A stretch of 64,000 nucleotides of DNA. It comes from Mesorhizobium sp. M3A.F.Ca.ET.080.04.2.1. Its GTDB lineage: Bacteria; Pseudomonadota; Alphaproteobacteria; Rhizobiales; Rhizobiaceae. The notes under the pieces are model-generated. The model was not told the origin of the DNA and did not search any database. It saw only the letters and a list, made by a program, of their open reading frames with translations. The position numbers and the translations under genes are program-made. Below, piece after piece: positions 55,092-64,000 of the stretch; the first letter of the stretch is position 1; every line of letters begins with the position of its first letter. The DNA lies in contig NZ_CP034451.1 in the NCBI RefSeq assembly GCF_003952525.1, forward strand, positions 2,728,001-2,792,000. The letters run 5' to 3'.

Positions 55092-56897
55092 TCAGTGGTT
55101 GTCGCGCGGCACGCCCCTGGTATGCGCGACGTCCTGGTACTTCACTGCCGGCTTCAGCACCATGCCGGCCGAGAACTGGTCGACCATGCCGCGCTGGATC
55201 TCCTGCCACGGCGTCTGGTGCTCGGGATAGTGATAGCCGCCATTGCCCTGCAAGGCTGCGCGCCGCTTGGCGATCTCCTCGTCGCTGACCAGGATGTTGG
55301 CCGTGCCCTTCTTGAGGTCGATGCGGACGCGATCGCCGGTCTTGAGCAGCGCAAGGCCGCCGCCGATCGCCGCTTCCGGCGAGGCGTTGAGGATCGACGG
55401 CGAGCCGGAGGTGCCGGACTGGCGGCCGTCGCCGATGCAGGCGAGCGCATGGATGCCCTTCTTGATGAGGTGGGCCGGCGGCTGCATGTTGACCACCTCG
55501 GCTCCGCCCGGATAGCCGACCGGACCGGCGCCGCGCATGAACAGGATCGTATTCTCGTCTATGCCTTGCGCCGGATCGTCGATACGGGCGTGATAGTCCT
55601 CCGGCCCGTCGAACACCATGGCGTTGCCCTCGAAGGCCTCCGGATCCTTCGGATTGGACAGATAGCGCTCGCGGAATTCCGGCGAGATGCCGCTGGTCTT
55701 CATGATCGCGGAATCGAACAGGTTGCCCTTCAGGTTGATGAAACCGGCATTGGCCTTCAGCGGCTTGTCGATGCTGCGGATGACATCGTGATTCTCGTTG
55801 ACCGCGCCGCGGCAATTGTCGCCGATCGACCTGCCGTTGGCAGTGAGGGCATCGGGGTGGGGGAGCACGCCGCCCCTCATCAGTTCGGCGACAACCGCGG
55901 GCACACCGCCGGCATGGTGATAGTCCTCGCCGAGATACTCGCCCGTCGGCTGCAGGTTGACGATCAGCGGCACGTTGAGGCCGACCTTCTGCCAGTCGTC
56001 ATTGTCGAGCGGCACACCGAGATGACGGGCGATCGCGTTGAGATGGATCGGCGCGTTGGTTGAGCCGCCGATCGCCGAGTTGACGACGATGGCATTCTCG
56101 AAGGCCTGGCGGGTCATGATGTCGGAAGGCTTCAGGTCCTCATGCACCATGTCGACGATACGCCTGCCTGTCTCGTAGGCGATCTGGCCGCGCTCGCGAT
56201 AAGGCGCGGGGATGGCGGCCGAACCCGGCAGTTGCATGCCGAGCGCCTCGGCCAGCGAGTTCATGGTGGTGGCGGTGCCCATGGTGTTGCAATAGCCGGT
56301 CGAGGGCGCCGAGGAGGCGACGATGTCCATGAACTCGTCATAGTCGATCTCGCCGGCCGAAAGCCGCTGGCGCGATTCCCAGACGATGGTGCCCGAGCCG
56401 GTACGCTTGCCCTTGTGCCAGCCGTTGAGCATCGGCCCGACCGAAAGTGCGATGGCCGGAATATTGACGGTGGCCGCTGCCATGAGCAGCGCAGGCGTGG
56501 TCTTGTCGCAGCCGATGGTCAGCACGACGCCGTCGAGGGGATAGCCGTAAAGCACCTCGACCAGACCGAGATAGGCGAGGTTGCGGTCGAGCGACGCAGT
56601 CGGCCGCTTGCCGGTTTCCTGGATCGGATGACACGGGAACTCGAAGGGAATTCCGCCCATCGACACAATGCCCTCGCGCACGCGCTTGGCAAGCTCGAGA
56701 TGGTGGCGGTTGCAGGGCGAGAGATCCGACCCCGTCTGGGCGATGCCGATCAGCGGCTTGCCGGACATCAGTTCGGCACGCGTCAGTCCGTAGTTGAGGT
56801 AACGCTCGAGATAGAGCGCCGTCATGCCCGGATTGTCGGGATTGTCGAACCACTCCTGCGAGCGAAATTTCTTCTTCTTGGTTGGGGCGCCGGCCAT
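55092..56897 (-). CDS. IlvD/Edd-family dehydratase
   Basis: 601 aa [Fe-S] dehydratase. Cluster-ligand cysteines are in LSPCNRHH (Cys62) and TIGCDKTTP (Cys130), and a [13 protein letters not shown] motif follows later. The family includes dihydroxyacid, phosphogluconate and sugar-acid (arabonate/xylonate) dehydratases. Sequence features such as the N-terminal [14 protein letters not shown] resemble the sugar-acid branch, so a pentonate substrate is likely but unproven. Two ATGs are adjacent; 56897 has the better-spaced GGAG. A single-gene unit. Confidence 0.88.
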   Translation of the reverse strand: MAGAPTKKKKFRSQEWFDNPDNPGMTALYLERYLNYGLTRAELMSGKPLIGIAQTGSDLSPCNRHHLELAKRVREGIVSMGGIPFEFPCHPIQETGKRPTASLDRNLAYLGLVEVLYGYPLDGVVLTIGCDKTTPALLMAAATVNIPAIALSVGPMLNGWHKGKRTGSGTIVWESRQRLSAGEIDYDEFMDIVASSAPSTGYCNTMGTATTMNSLAEALGMQLPGSAAIPAPYRERGQIAYETGRRIVDMVHEDLKPSDIMTRQAFENAIVVNSAIGGSTNAPIHLNAIARHLGVPLDNDDWQKVGLNVPLIVNLQPTGEYLGEDYHHAGGVPAVVAELMRGGVLPHPDALTANGRSIGDNCRGAVNENHDVIRSIDKPLKANAGFINLKGNLFDSAIMKTSGISPEFRERYLSNPKDPEAFEGNAMVFDGPEDYHARIDDPAQGIDENTILFMRGAGPVGYPGGAEVVNMQPPAHLIKKGIHALACIGDGRQSGTSGSPSILNASPEAAIGGGLALLKTGDRVRIDLKKGTANILVSDEEIAKRRAALQGNGGYHYPEHQTPWQEIQRGMVDQFSAGMVLKPAVKYQDVAHTRGVPRDNH

Positions 56898-57047
56898 CAT
56901 GGTCTCCGTATTTGTATGACAAATCGATATGACAACGCGTGCATGCAAGCAAGAGGCAGCCGCGCCACGAACCCGCACTTTGGTGCGATAGACATATAGC
57001 GGGGCCCGCGCTAGGACCAATCGGAGCCAGCAATCCGGGAGGTTTTG

Positions 57048-57505
57048 ATGGCTTTGGTGATCGAAGGCGAGGAGCGCATCGCCGCACCCCTGCAAAAAGT
57101 GCGGGAAGGGCTCAACGACCCTGCCATCCTGAAGGAGGCCATTCCCGGCTGCCAAGGTCTCGAAAAGAAATCCAACACTGAGATGGCTGCTACCGTGGTG
57201 CCGAAGATCGGGTCGATCAAAAGGCGACGTTCAACGGCCGGTCACGCTGAAGAATCTCAAACCGCCGCATTCCTATACGATCCAGGGCGAAGGCAAGGGC
57301 GGTATCGCCGGCTTCGCCAAGGGCGGCGCCGATGTGACGCTGGCTGCCGACGGTGCGGACACGACGATCCTGAAATATGCGGCGATGGCCGATGTCGGCG
57401 GCAAGATCGCCCAGCTCGGCAGCCGGCTGATCCGAGTCGACGTCGAAGAAGCTTGCCGGTCAGTTCTTCTCGACGTTCGGCCAGAAGGTTGGCGCGTCGC
57501 GCTGA
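57048..57505 (+). pseudogene. coxG: coxG-like (CO dehydrogenase subunit G, SRPBCC) pseudogene with three frameshifts
   Basis: Starts with GGGAGG then ATG and [20 protein letters not shown], the family N-terminus. Coding then changes phase near 57220 (the AAAA run), again near 57238 (a base missing in CGGCCGGTC) and near 57435 (an extra G in ATCCGAGTCG). Read across these shifts it gives KATFNG, VTLKNLKPPHSYTIQGEGKG, FAKGGADVTLAADGADTTI and SKKLAGQFFSTFGQKVGA, ending at TGA 57503-57505, for about 150 residues. No intact frame covers the gene. No other cox genes are near. Sequencing error is possible but three indels in 450 bp favour decay. Confidence 0.85.
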
Positions 57506-57613
57506 AAACGGATCCAGGCGGCGCGCTTGTCTTATGACTTTGCTTGCCGAATGGGCGAGAAAGAACCGCTGCACAGTTTTGCGCACATGCAGTAATGCTC
57601 CCCGAAAGCAGGG

Positions 57614-58798
57614 TCACTCGAACACGATCGACGGCACGGCGGCTTCCGCCGCGCCGCGCTCCTCCTGAACCCTGTTCCAGACCTTCGAAGCGATGTCGCG
57701 ATAGATCCTGGCCTCGGCACCCTCCGGCTTGGAAGCAACAACCGGGGCGCCGGCGTCGGAGCTTTCGCGGATACCCATCTCGAGCGGCACCTCGCCAAGG
57801 AAAGTGACGCCGAGCCGTTCGGCCTCGCGGCGCGCTCCGCCATGGCCGAAAATGTCGTAGCGCTTGCCGGTGTCGGGGGCGAGGAAATAACTCATGTTCT
57901 CGACGATGCCGAGCAGCGGCACATCGACCTTCTTGAACATGTTGAGGCCCTTGCGGGCGTCGATCAGGGCGAGATCCTGCGGCGTCGAGACGATTACGGC
58001 TCCGGCAAGCGGCACCTGCTGCGCCATGGTGAGCTGGGCGTCGCCGGTGCCGGGCGGCATGTCGACCACCAGCACGTCGAGCTGGCCCCATTCGACTTCG
58101 CGTAGCATCTGCGTAAGCGCCGACATCACCATCGGGCCGCGCCAGATCATCGGCGTCTCCTCATCGACGAGGAAACCCATCGACATCACCTTGAGGCCGT
58201 AATTCTGCATCGGCTTCAGGATCTTGCCGTCGACGGTCTGCGGCCGGCCGCGGATGTTGAGCAGCCGCGGCATCGACGGGCCATAGATGTCGGCATCGAG
58301 CACGCCGACCTTCAGCCCGTTGGCGGCAAGGCCGAGCGCCAGGTTGACGGCAGTCGTGGATTTGCCGACGCCGCCCTTGCCGGAGGCAACCGCGATGATC
58401 GCATCGATGCCGGGCACGCCGCGCTTGCCGTGGCTCTGCGAAGCCGGCGCCTGCGGCACGGCACGCTGCGGCGCCGCCGGTGCAGCGGGCCGTGGCGGCG
58501 CTGCCTGCGACGACTGGCGGGGCGGGACCGGCGCCTCCATGCCGCCGCCCTTCTTCTCCGCGGTCAACGCGACGACGGCGTTTGCGACACCCGGAATCGC
58601 CTTGACCGCACGCTCGGCGGCTGCGCGCAACGGCTCCAGTTCCTGGGCGCGGGCAGCGGGCACGGTGATCGAGAAAAACACCTTGGAGTCGGCGATGAAA
58701 ATCTCGGAAACCATTCCGAGATCGACGATGTTGCCGGTGAAGTCCGGCCCGTTCACCGTCTTCAGACGCTCGATGACGGATTCCTTGGTGACGGCCAT
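57614..58798 (-). CDS. mrp: Mrp/NBP35-family Fe-S cluster carrier ATPase
   Basis: 394 aa. N-terminal DUF59 domain, Pro/Ala linker, then a deviant Walker A P-loop (ASGKGGVGKST). Mrp/ApbC carries Fe-S clusters to apo-proteins. The usual CxxC cluster ligands are missing: the canonical ENMSYFxCPxCG region reads ENMSYFLAPDTG. I believe this is common in Rhizobiales Mrp, but it makes the cluster-carrier role less certain. Single gene unit. Confidence 0.9.
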   Translation of the reverse strand: MAVTKESVIERLKTVNGPDFTGNIVDLGMVSEIFIADSKVFFSITVPAARAQELEPLRAAAERAVKAIPGVANAVVALTAEKKGGGMEAPVPPRQSSQAAPPRPAAPAAPQRAVPQAPASQSHGKRGVPGIDAIIAVASGKGGVGKSTTAVNLALGLAANGLKVGVLDADIYGPSMPRLLNIRGRPQTVDGKILKPMQNYGLKVMSMGFLVDEETPMIWRGPMVMSALTQMLREVEWGQLDVLVVDMPPGTGDAQLTMAQQVPLAGAVIVSTPQDLALIDARKGLNMFKKVDVPLLGIVENMSYFLAPDTGKRYDIFGHGGARREAERLGVTFLGEVPLEMGIRESSDAGAPVVASKPEGAEARIYRDIASKVWNRVQEERGAAEAAVPSIVFE

Positions 58799-59014
58799 GA
58801 TCTTTCCTCAGCTTTATGCGTTCCAGATAGTGCAGTTTCCCGGCAGAACCAAGCCGTGGCGCAGCGGCGCACCCGGCGTGCCAAGGGAGAGATCGGCAGG
58901 TGCCCGAAGTGCGGAAGGCTCCGGCGAGGCAGGAGTTCCATGGCCAATCGGATCATGCGCCCTATGTCGATCCGTGAGCGACGTGGGCGCGACAATCCGC
59001 AGGAGGAGACAGCC

Positions 59015-59392
59015 ATGCTCGAAAACAGCAATGCTACAGCCAACCTGGCGGTGAAGGACCTGGAAAGGGCCAAGGCCTTCTATGAGGGAACGCTGGGGCT
59101 CAAGAAGGTGGACGAGATGGGGGAAGAACTGGCCGTCTACAAAAGCGGCGACACCAACATCAACGTTTATCATTCGGAATTCGCCGGAACCAACAAGGCG
59201 ACGGCTGTGACCTGGACAGTCGGGAGCCAGATCGACGCAATCGTCCAGAAGCTGAAATCGAAGGGCGTCGCATTCGAGCACTATGAGATGCCCGGCCTGA
59301 CTCTCGCGGGCGACATTCATGTCGGCCACGGCATGAAGGTGGCCTGGTTCAGGGATCCCGACGGCAACATTCTGTGCCTTGCGGGCGAGTAG
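59015..59392 (+). CDS. VOC-superfamily (glyoxalase/bleomycin-resistance fold) protein
   Basis: 125 aa, one VOC domain: TANLAVKDLERAKAFYEGTLG at the start and WFRDPDGNILCL at the end, with Glu/His positions in the usual metal-binding places. Excellent ribosome site (AGGAGGAGACAGCC). The substrate cannot be predicted; the family holds glyoxalases, dioxygenases and resistance proteins. Alone between mrp and pit. Confidence 0.88.
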   Translation: MLENSNATANLAVKDLERAKAFYEGTLGLKKVDEMGEELAVYKSGDTNINVYHSEFAGTNKATAVTWTVGSQIDAIVQKLKSKGVAFEHYEMPGLTLAGDIHVGHGMKVAWFRDPDGNILCLAGE

Positions 59393-59411
59393 GTTCGGCG
59401 GGCGGTCCGCG

Positions 59412-60416
59412 TCAGCCCGCCAGGCGCGTGGCCAAATAGGTGAGAGCCGAAATGGCGGCGGTGGCCGGCAGGGTGATCACCCACGCCACCACGATATTGC
59501 CGGCTATGCCCCAGCGCACGGCCGAGACGCGGCGGGCGGCGCCAACGCCGATGATGGCGCCGGTGATGGTGTGCGTGGTCGACACCGGCACGCCAAGCCA
59601 GGTTGCGGCAAACAGCGTGATGGCGCCGCCCGTCTCGGCGCAGAAGCCCTGCATGGGATTGAGCCGCGTGATCTTGGAACCCATGGTGTGGACGATGCGC
59701 CAGCCGCCGAACAGCGTGCCCAGCGCCAGGGCTGACTGACAGGTGATGACCACCCAGAGCGGCACGTAGAAGCTCTGGCCGAGCATGCCCTGCGAATAGA
59801 GCAGCACGGCGATGATGCCCATGGTCTTCTGCGCGTCGTTGCCGCCATGGCCGAGCGAATAGAGCGAGGCGGAAAAGAACTGCAGGACACGGAAGGAGTT
59901 GTCGACGGCGAACGGCGTCTGGCGCACGAACAGCCAGGAAACGACGAGCACAAGGATGAGCGCCAGGACGAACCCCGTCGCCGGCGAGAGCACGATGGCG
60001 GCGATCGTCTTGCCGAGCCCCGACCAGACGATGGCGCCGATGCCGGCCTTGGCGACGCCGGCGCCGACCAGTCCGCCGATCAGCGCATGCGAGCTGCTCG
60101 AGGGAATGCCCGCGATCCAGGTGACGATGTTCCAGACGATGGCGCCGACCAATGCGGCGAAGATCACCGCCGGCGTGACGATGCTGGCGTCGACAATCCC
60201 CTTGCCCACGGTCTCGGCGACGTGCAGGCCGAAGAACAGGAAGGCGATGAAATTGAAGAAGGCCGCCCAGAACACCGCGTAATGCGGCCTGAGCACCCGG
60301 GTGGAAACGATGGTTGCTATCGAGTTGGCAGCGTCGTGCAGGCCGTTGAGGAAATCGAAGAACAGCGCGACAGCGACGAGGCCGACCAGCAGGGGAAAGG
60401 CGATCGTAGCGTCCAT
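59412..60416 (-). CDS. pit: Inorganic phosphate transporter, PiT family
   Basis: 334 aa, about ten membrane helices. PiT signature regions are FDFLNGLHDAANSIAT near the N-terminus and GGNDAQKTMGI mid-protein. Driven by the proton or metal-phosphate gradient. Its start lies 3 bp after the DUF47 stop, so the two make an operon, an arrangement seen widely (pit with phoU-like pap). No Pho box was identified. Confidence 0.95.
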   Translation of the reverse strand: MDATIAFPLLVGLVAVALFFDFLNGLHDAANSIATIVSTRVLRPHYAVFWAAFFNFIAFLFFGLHVAETVGKGIVDASIVTPAVIFAALVGAIVWNIVTWIAGIPSSSSHALIGGLVGAGVAKAGIGAIVWSGLGKTIAAIVLSPATGFVLALILVLVVSWLFVRQTPFAVDNSFRVLQFFSASLYSLGHGGNDAQKTMGIIAVLLYSQGMLGQSFYVPLWVVITCQSALALGTLFGGWRIVHTMGSKITRLNPMQGFCAETGGAITLFAATWLGVPVSTTHTITGAIIGVGAARRVSAVRWGIAGNIVVAWVITLPATAAISALTYLATRLAG

Positions 60417-60419
60417 CGC

Positions 60420-61061
60420 CTATACGTTCTCGATGACAATGCCGCTGATCTCGTTGGCGACGTCCTCAAAACGATCGACCACCTTTTCGAGCTCGCCGTA
60501 GATCTCTGAGCCGATCAGATAGGCCATGGCATCGCTCTTGCCGTGTTTCCTGAAGAGATCCTTCAGCCCCTGTTCGTGCAGATCGTCGGCCCTGCCCTCG
60601 ACGCGCATGACCTCTTCGGCGATGGCGTTCAGCCGCGCCGTGTTCGCCCCGACCTTGCCGAGCAACGGAATGGCCTCGGCCACCAGCCGCGCGGCCTGGA
60701 CGATGACACTGCCCATTTCCTGCATCAGCGGATCGAATTCTCGCTTCTCGAACAGCTTCACCGTCTTGACTGTCTTGTGCATCATGTCGATGGCGTCATC
60801 CATCGATTGGATCAGATCCTTGATGTCGCCGCGATCGAAGGGCGTGATGAAGGATCGCCTGACGGCAAGCAGCACCTCGGCGGTGATGGCGTCCGCCTCG
60901 TTCTCGAGATCGATGATCTTCTGGCACCAGCGGTCGATGTCCTTGCCCTGGAGAAGCTGCTCGAGCGCCTCGGCGCCGCCGACCACGGTGCGAGAGTGTC
61001 GCTCGAACAGATCGAAGAAGCGGTCCTCGCGCGGCAGCAGTCTGCGAAACCAGCCCAGCAT
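60420..61061 (-). CDS. DUF47 PhoU-like phosphate transport accessory protein
   Basis: 213 aa, all-helical, DUF47 family (PhoU-like). Conserved IDLENEADAITAEVL and DDAIDMMHKTVKTVKLFEKRE. It is thought to regulate the adjacent PiT transporter. Upstream of pit with a 3-bp gap. Confidence 0.93.
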   Translation of the reverse strand: MLGWFRRLLPREDRFFDLFERHSRTVVGGAEALEQLLQGKDIDRWCQKIIDLENEADAITAEVLLAVRRSFITPFDRGDIKDLIQSMDDAIDMMHKTVKTVKLFEKREFDPLMQEMGSVIVQAARLVAEAIPLLGKVGANTARLNAIAEEVMRVEGRADDLHEQGLKDLFRKHGKSDAMAYLIGSEIYGELEKVVDRFEDVANEISGIVIENV

Positions 61062-61242
61062 GTCCTTCTCCCGTCGCGGCAGATTCTATTCCCTGACATA
61101 ACGCCGCAATGCGCCTTGGGAAACAGTGAGCCGGCTGAAAGATGTGGATGCGGCCGATTGCAGATGCGGCTTGCGGTGCAAGAGGATTTCCCCGACCTTG
61201 CGCGGAAGGATCGGATCAAAAGTCCACAACGGTCTCCGCAGC

Positions 61243-62148
61243 ATGATCGACAAGCTGGAATTCTTCATCGCGCTCGCCAAGGAAGAGCATTTCGGCCGGG
61301 CGGCGGAAGTGTGCGGCGTTACCCAGCCGACGCTGTCGGCCGGCATCAAGCAGTTGGAGGAACAGCTTGGCGTCATGCTGGTGCTGCGCGGCTCGCGCTT
61401 CCAGGGCCTGACCCCGGAAGGCAAGCAGGTGCTGGTGTGGGCGCGGCGCATCGTCGGCGACTCGAGGACCATGCGCGAGGAGATGCGCGCGGCGCGCCAT
61501 GGCCTTTCGGGTCGCATCCGCATAGCGGCGGTTCCCACGGCGCTCGCCATGGTGGCGCGGCTGACGACGCCGTTTCGCGAAAAGCACCCGGGCGTCACTT
61601 TCTCGATCCTGTCGCGCACCTCGATCGAGGTGCTGTCGCTGCTCGGCAATTTCGATGTCGATGCCGGCATCACCTATCTCGACAACGAACCGCTCGGGCG
61701 CGTCACCAGCGTGCCGCTCTATGACGAACGCTACCAACTGATCACGGCGATCGGGAACCCCTATTCCGACCGCGACAAAGTGACGTGGTCCGAAATCAGC
61801 CAGCTGCCGCTCTGCCTGTTGACGCCGGACATGCAAAACCGCCGCATCATCGATCAGCATCTGGCAGAAGCCGGAGTCCAGGTCCGGCCGACGCTGGAAT
61901 CCAACTCCATGATCGTGCTGTTCTCACATATCCGGACCGGCAAATGGTCCTCGATCATGCCGCTTAACCTCGCGGAAACATTCGGTTTTTCCGAGCCGAT
62001 CCGGGCCATACCGATCGTCGATCCGGATGCCAGCCACACGGTCGGGCTGGTGGCGGCCCCTCGCGAGCCGCATACACCTTTGGTGCAGGCGCTGCTGGAC
62101 GAGGCGATGGCGCTGGCAGACGATATCCGCGCCCACCGCATGCGTTAG
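61243..62148 (+). CDS. LysR-family regulator, likely controlling formate dehydrogenase genes
   Basis: 301 aa. N-terminal winged helix-turn-helix (LEFFIALAKEEHFGRAAEVC...TQPTLSAGIKQLE) then a LysR substrate-binding domain. In rhizobia and methylotrophs a LysR gene sits just before fdsG, so this is a good candidate for formate-dependent control. A LysR-type T-N11-A palindrome (62171-62187) lies just downstream, before fdsG. The start at 61243 agrees with the family N-terminus. Confidence 0.9.
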   Translation: MIDKLEFFIALAKEEHFGRAAEVCGVTQPTLSAGIKQLEEQLGVMLVLRGSRFQGLTPEGKQVLVWARRIVGDSRTMREEMRAARHGLSGRIRIAAVPTALAMVARLTTPFREKHPGVTFSILSRTSIEVLSLLGNFDVDAGITYLDNEPLGRVTSVPLYDERYQLITAIGNPYSDRDKVTWSEISQLPLCLLTPDMQNRRIIDQHLAEAGVQVRPTLESNSMIVLFSHIRTGKWSSIMPLNLAETFGFSEPIRAIPIVDPDASHTVGLVAAPREPHTPLVQALLDEAMALADDIRAHRMR

Positions 62149-62170
62149 ACAATGCAGGCTGAGCGAGCTC

Positions 62171-62187
62171 GATAGAAATTTTCTATC
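62171..62187. promoter_or_regulatory. Putative LysR-regulator box before fdsG
   Basis: GATAGAAATTTTCTATC is a 17-bp perfect palindrome with one central base. It contains TAGAAATTTTCTA, the T-N11-A pattern of LysR-type sites. It lies 82 bp upstream of the fdsG start and just after the LysR gene. Confidence 0.7.
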
Positions 62188-62268
62188 AAACAACGAAACA
62201 GCTTTATTGATCTCGGAGGTTTCCTCTGATTTCGTAAGGGCTTAGCGAAGAACCAGGGAGGGCGCTGC

Positions 62269-62748
62269 ATGCCGATGCAGCCTGCAAGTACCGAGATCGC
62301 GTCGCGCACAGCGGCGATCATCGAGGAATTGAAGGACCTCGAAGGTCCGCTGCTGCCGATTCTCCACGGCATTCAGGAAGAGTTCGGCCATGTGCCGCAG
62401 GCGGCCCTGCCGGTCATCGCTGACGGGCTGAACCTCTCCAGGGCCGAGGTGCATGGCGTCGTTACCTTCTACCACGATTTCCGCGCCCAGCCCGCCGGCC
62501 GCCATGTGCTGAAGCTCTGCCAGGCCGAAGCCTGCCAGTCGATGGGGTCGGATGCCGTCGCCGCCAAGGTCAAGCAACTGCTCGGCATCGGTTTTCACGA
62601 GACCACCCGCGACGGATCGGTTACACTGGAGCCGGTCTACTGCCTTGGGCTTTGCGCCTGCTCGCCATCGGCAATGCTGGACGGCGAAGTGATCGGCCGG
62701 CTCGATGACGAGAAGATCGAAGAGATCGTCGCGGAGGTGCGTTCATGA
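62269..62748 (+). CDS. fdsG: NAD-dependent formate dehydrogenase gamma subunit
   Basis: 159 aa NuoE-like [2Fe-2S] protein. Cluster cysteines are Cys84 and Cys89 (LCQAEACQS) and Cys125 and Cys129 (YCLGLCAC). It shuttles electrons between the molybdenum catalytic subunit and the FMN/NAD site of FdsB. The stop overlaps the fdsB start as ATGA. The catalytic alpha subunit should follow beyond the window. Confidence 0.94.
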   Translation: MPMQPASTEIASRTAAIIEELKDLEGPLLPILHGIQEEFGHVPQAALPVIADGLNLSRAEVHGVVTFYHDFRAQPAGRHVLKLCQAEACQSMGSDAVAAKVKQLLGIGFHETTRDGSVTLEPVYCLGLCACSPSAMLDGEVIGRLDDEKIEEIVAEVRS

Positions 62749-64000
62749 TCCCGCGCATCTATATCCCCGCCGATTCGGGCGCGCTGGCGCTCGGCGCCGA
62801 AAAGGTCGCCATAGCGATCGAGAAAGAGCTCAAGGAGCGCGGCGTCGAGGCCAAGATCGTGCGCAACGGGTCGCGCGGCGCCTATTTCCTGGAGCCGATG
62901 GTCGAGGTAGCGACCGCGGAAGGCCGCGTCGCCTACGGGCCGGTCAAGCCGTCCGACGTGAAAAGCCTGTTCGACAGCGGCTTCCTCAAGGGCGCTCCCC
63001 ACAAGCGCTGGCTCGGCGCACCGGACAAGATCCCCTTCCTCGCCAAGCAGACGCGGCTGACCTTTGCGCGCTGCGGCGTCATCGACCCGTTGTCGCTCGA
63101 CAATTACAAGGCGCATGGCGGCCTTAGAGGCCTGCAGAATGCAGTCGTCATGGCGCCGGCCGAGATCGTCAGCCAAGTCACCGAATCCGGCCTGCGCGGC
63201 CGCGGCGGCGCAGGGTTTCCGACCGGCATAAAGTGGAAAACGGTGCTGGATACGGCATCGGAGCGCAAATATATCGTCTGCAACGCCGACGAGGGCGACA
63301 GCGCCACATTCGCGGACCGCATGATCATGGAAGGCGATCCGTTCGTGCTGATCGAAGGCATGGCGATCGCCGGCATCGCCACCGGCGCGACCAAGGGCTT
63401 CGTCTATATCCGCTCGGAGTATCCGCATGCGGTGGCGACGATGAACAAGGCTGTTGCGATCGCCCGCAAGGCGGGCGTCCTCGGCGTCAACGTGCTGGGT
63501 TCGCATCACGCCTTCGACATGGAAATCCGCGTCGGCGCCGGCGCCTATGTCTGCGGCGAGGAAACCTCGCTGTTGAACAGCCTCGAAGGCAAGCGCGGCG
63601 TGGTGCGCGCCAAGCCGCCGCTGCCGGCCATTCAAGGCCTGTTCGGCAAGCCGACGGTGATCAACAACGTCATCTCGCTGGCCTCGGTGCCGATCATCAT
63701 GGACAAGGGCGCCGCCTTCTACAAGGATTTCGGCATGGGCCGCTCGCGCGGCACAATCCCGATTCAGATCGCCGGCAACGTCAAGCATGGCGGCCTGTTC
63801 GAGACGGCCTTCGGTCTGACGCTGGGCGAGATCGTCGACGAGATCGGCGGCGGCACGGCCTCCGGGCGCCCGGTGAAGGCGGTGCAGGTCGGCGGGCCGC
63901 TCGGCGCCTATTTCCCGCGCGCGCTGTTCGACACGCCGTTCGACTACGAAGAATTCGCCAAGCGTGATGGACTGATCGGCCATGCCGGCCTCACCGTCTT
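62745..64000 (+). CDS. fdsB: NAD-dependent formate dehydrogenase beta subunit, partial (runs past window end)
   Basis: At least 418 aa. A NuoE-like/thioredoxin-fold N-terminal part (residues 1-100) precedes a NuoF domain. FMN-binding GRGGAGFPTGIKW and the NAD-binding region GAGAYVCGEETSLLNSLEG are visible. The C-terminal 4Fe-4S site is beyond the window. It reduces NAD+ with electrons from formate. Operon order fdsG-fdsB then probably fdsA. Confidence 0.94.
   Translation, partial: MIPRIYIPADSGALALGAEKVAIAIEKELKERGVEAKIVRNGSRGAYFLEPMVEVATAEGRVAYGPVKPSDVKSLFDSGFLKGAPHKRWLGAPDKIPFLAKQTRLTFARCGVIDPLSLDNYKAHGGLRGLQNAVVMAPAEIVSQVTESGLRGRGGAGFPTGIKWKTVLDTASERKYIVCNADEGDSATFADRMIMEGDPFVLIEGMAIAGIATGATKGFVYIRSEYPHAVATMNKAVAIARKAGVLGVNVLGSHHAFDMEIRVGAGAYVCGEETSLLNSLEGKRGVVRAKPPLPAIQGLFGKPTVINNVISLASVPIIMDKGAAFYKDFGMGRSRGTIPIQIAGNVKHGGLFETAFGLTLGEIVDEIGGGTASGRPVKAVQVGGPLGAYFPRALFDTPFDYEEFAKRDGLIGHAGLTV

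Overview
The window is GC-rich, densely coded chromosomal DNA that reads as an alphaproteobacterium of the Rhizobiales, most likely Mesorhizobium or a close relative. The evidence is an Irr-type iron control palindrome, a yejA1-yejA2-yejB-yejE-yejF peptide importer, NAD-dependent formate dehydrogenase genes (fdsGB), a small SRP RNA gene directly upstream of dnaX, an alpha-type membrane cytochrome c (cycM), and several short palindromic intergenic repeats of the kind scattered through Mesorhizobium genomes. Genus is inferred from gene content only. I see no prophage, insertion sequence, integrase or CRISPR array.

Layout. 1-4272: iron locus on the minus strand (imelysin, Bfd ferredoxin, bacterioferritin, di-heme DUF1111 protein, second imelysin cut by the window edge) with a 19-bp perfect Irr-box-like palindrome upstream. 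4273-12442: a ferredoxin-reductase-type flavoprotein, then a minus-strand cluster of GabT-like aminotransferase plus a complete peptide-type ABC importer. 12711-18430: murein enzymes (MltB-like, SleB-like), recR, ybaB-dnaX and the SRP RNA. 18604-22798: HIT protein, nudC, a Dabb protein, pheA, kdsB, cycM. 22799-30665: YejA1A2BEF. 30758-39646: a GhrA-type dehydrogenase, a lipoprotein, a methyltransferase, the Lexo exonuclease with an ATP-dependent DNA ligase, an unrecognised membrane protein, tRNA-Thr(CGU), S-formylglutathione hydrolase and two small proteins. 39883-45136: a second complete Dpp importer. 45617-50728: FadD with a histone-H1-like tail, an ETF-beta-lysine-methyltransferase-like protein, a HAD phosphatase and pgi. 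51066-54965: a MocR regulator, a non-pyrrolysine MttB homologue and a hypothetical protein. 55092-61061: an IlvD/Edd dehydratase, a coxG pseudogene, Mrp, a VOC protein, and PiT/DUF47 phosphate transport. 61243-64000: LysR regulator and fdsG-fdsB (cut by the window end).

How the genes work together. The iron locus combines periplasmic imelysin/di-heme proteins with iron storage (Bfr) and release (Bfd). Three separate peptide-type ABC importers show a strong investment in peptide scavenging, one of them (Yej) with two binding proteins exported by different routes. FghA, FdsGB and the MttB homologue give a loose one-carbon theme (formaldehyde adduct to formate to CO2; methyl-amine demethylation), though they are not one operon. 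FadD followed by an ETF-modifying methyltransferase links fatty-acid activation with the electron carrier of beta-oxidation.

The most interesting items are the H1-like tail on FadD, the MocR/MttB pair with an array of direct and inverted repeats upstream, the methyltransferase next to fadD, a mobile palindromic element that appears to have supplied a new 5' end to a lytic transglycosylase gene, a minus-strand terminator placed upstream of dppA with no gene above it, and a triply frameshifted coxG remnant. No gene set here looks like a wholly new defence or mobile system.
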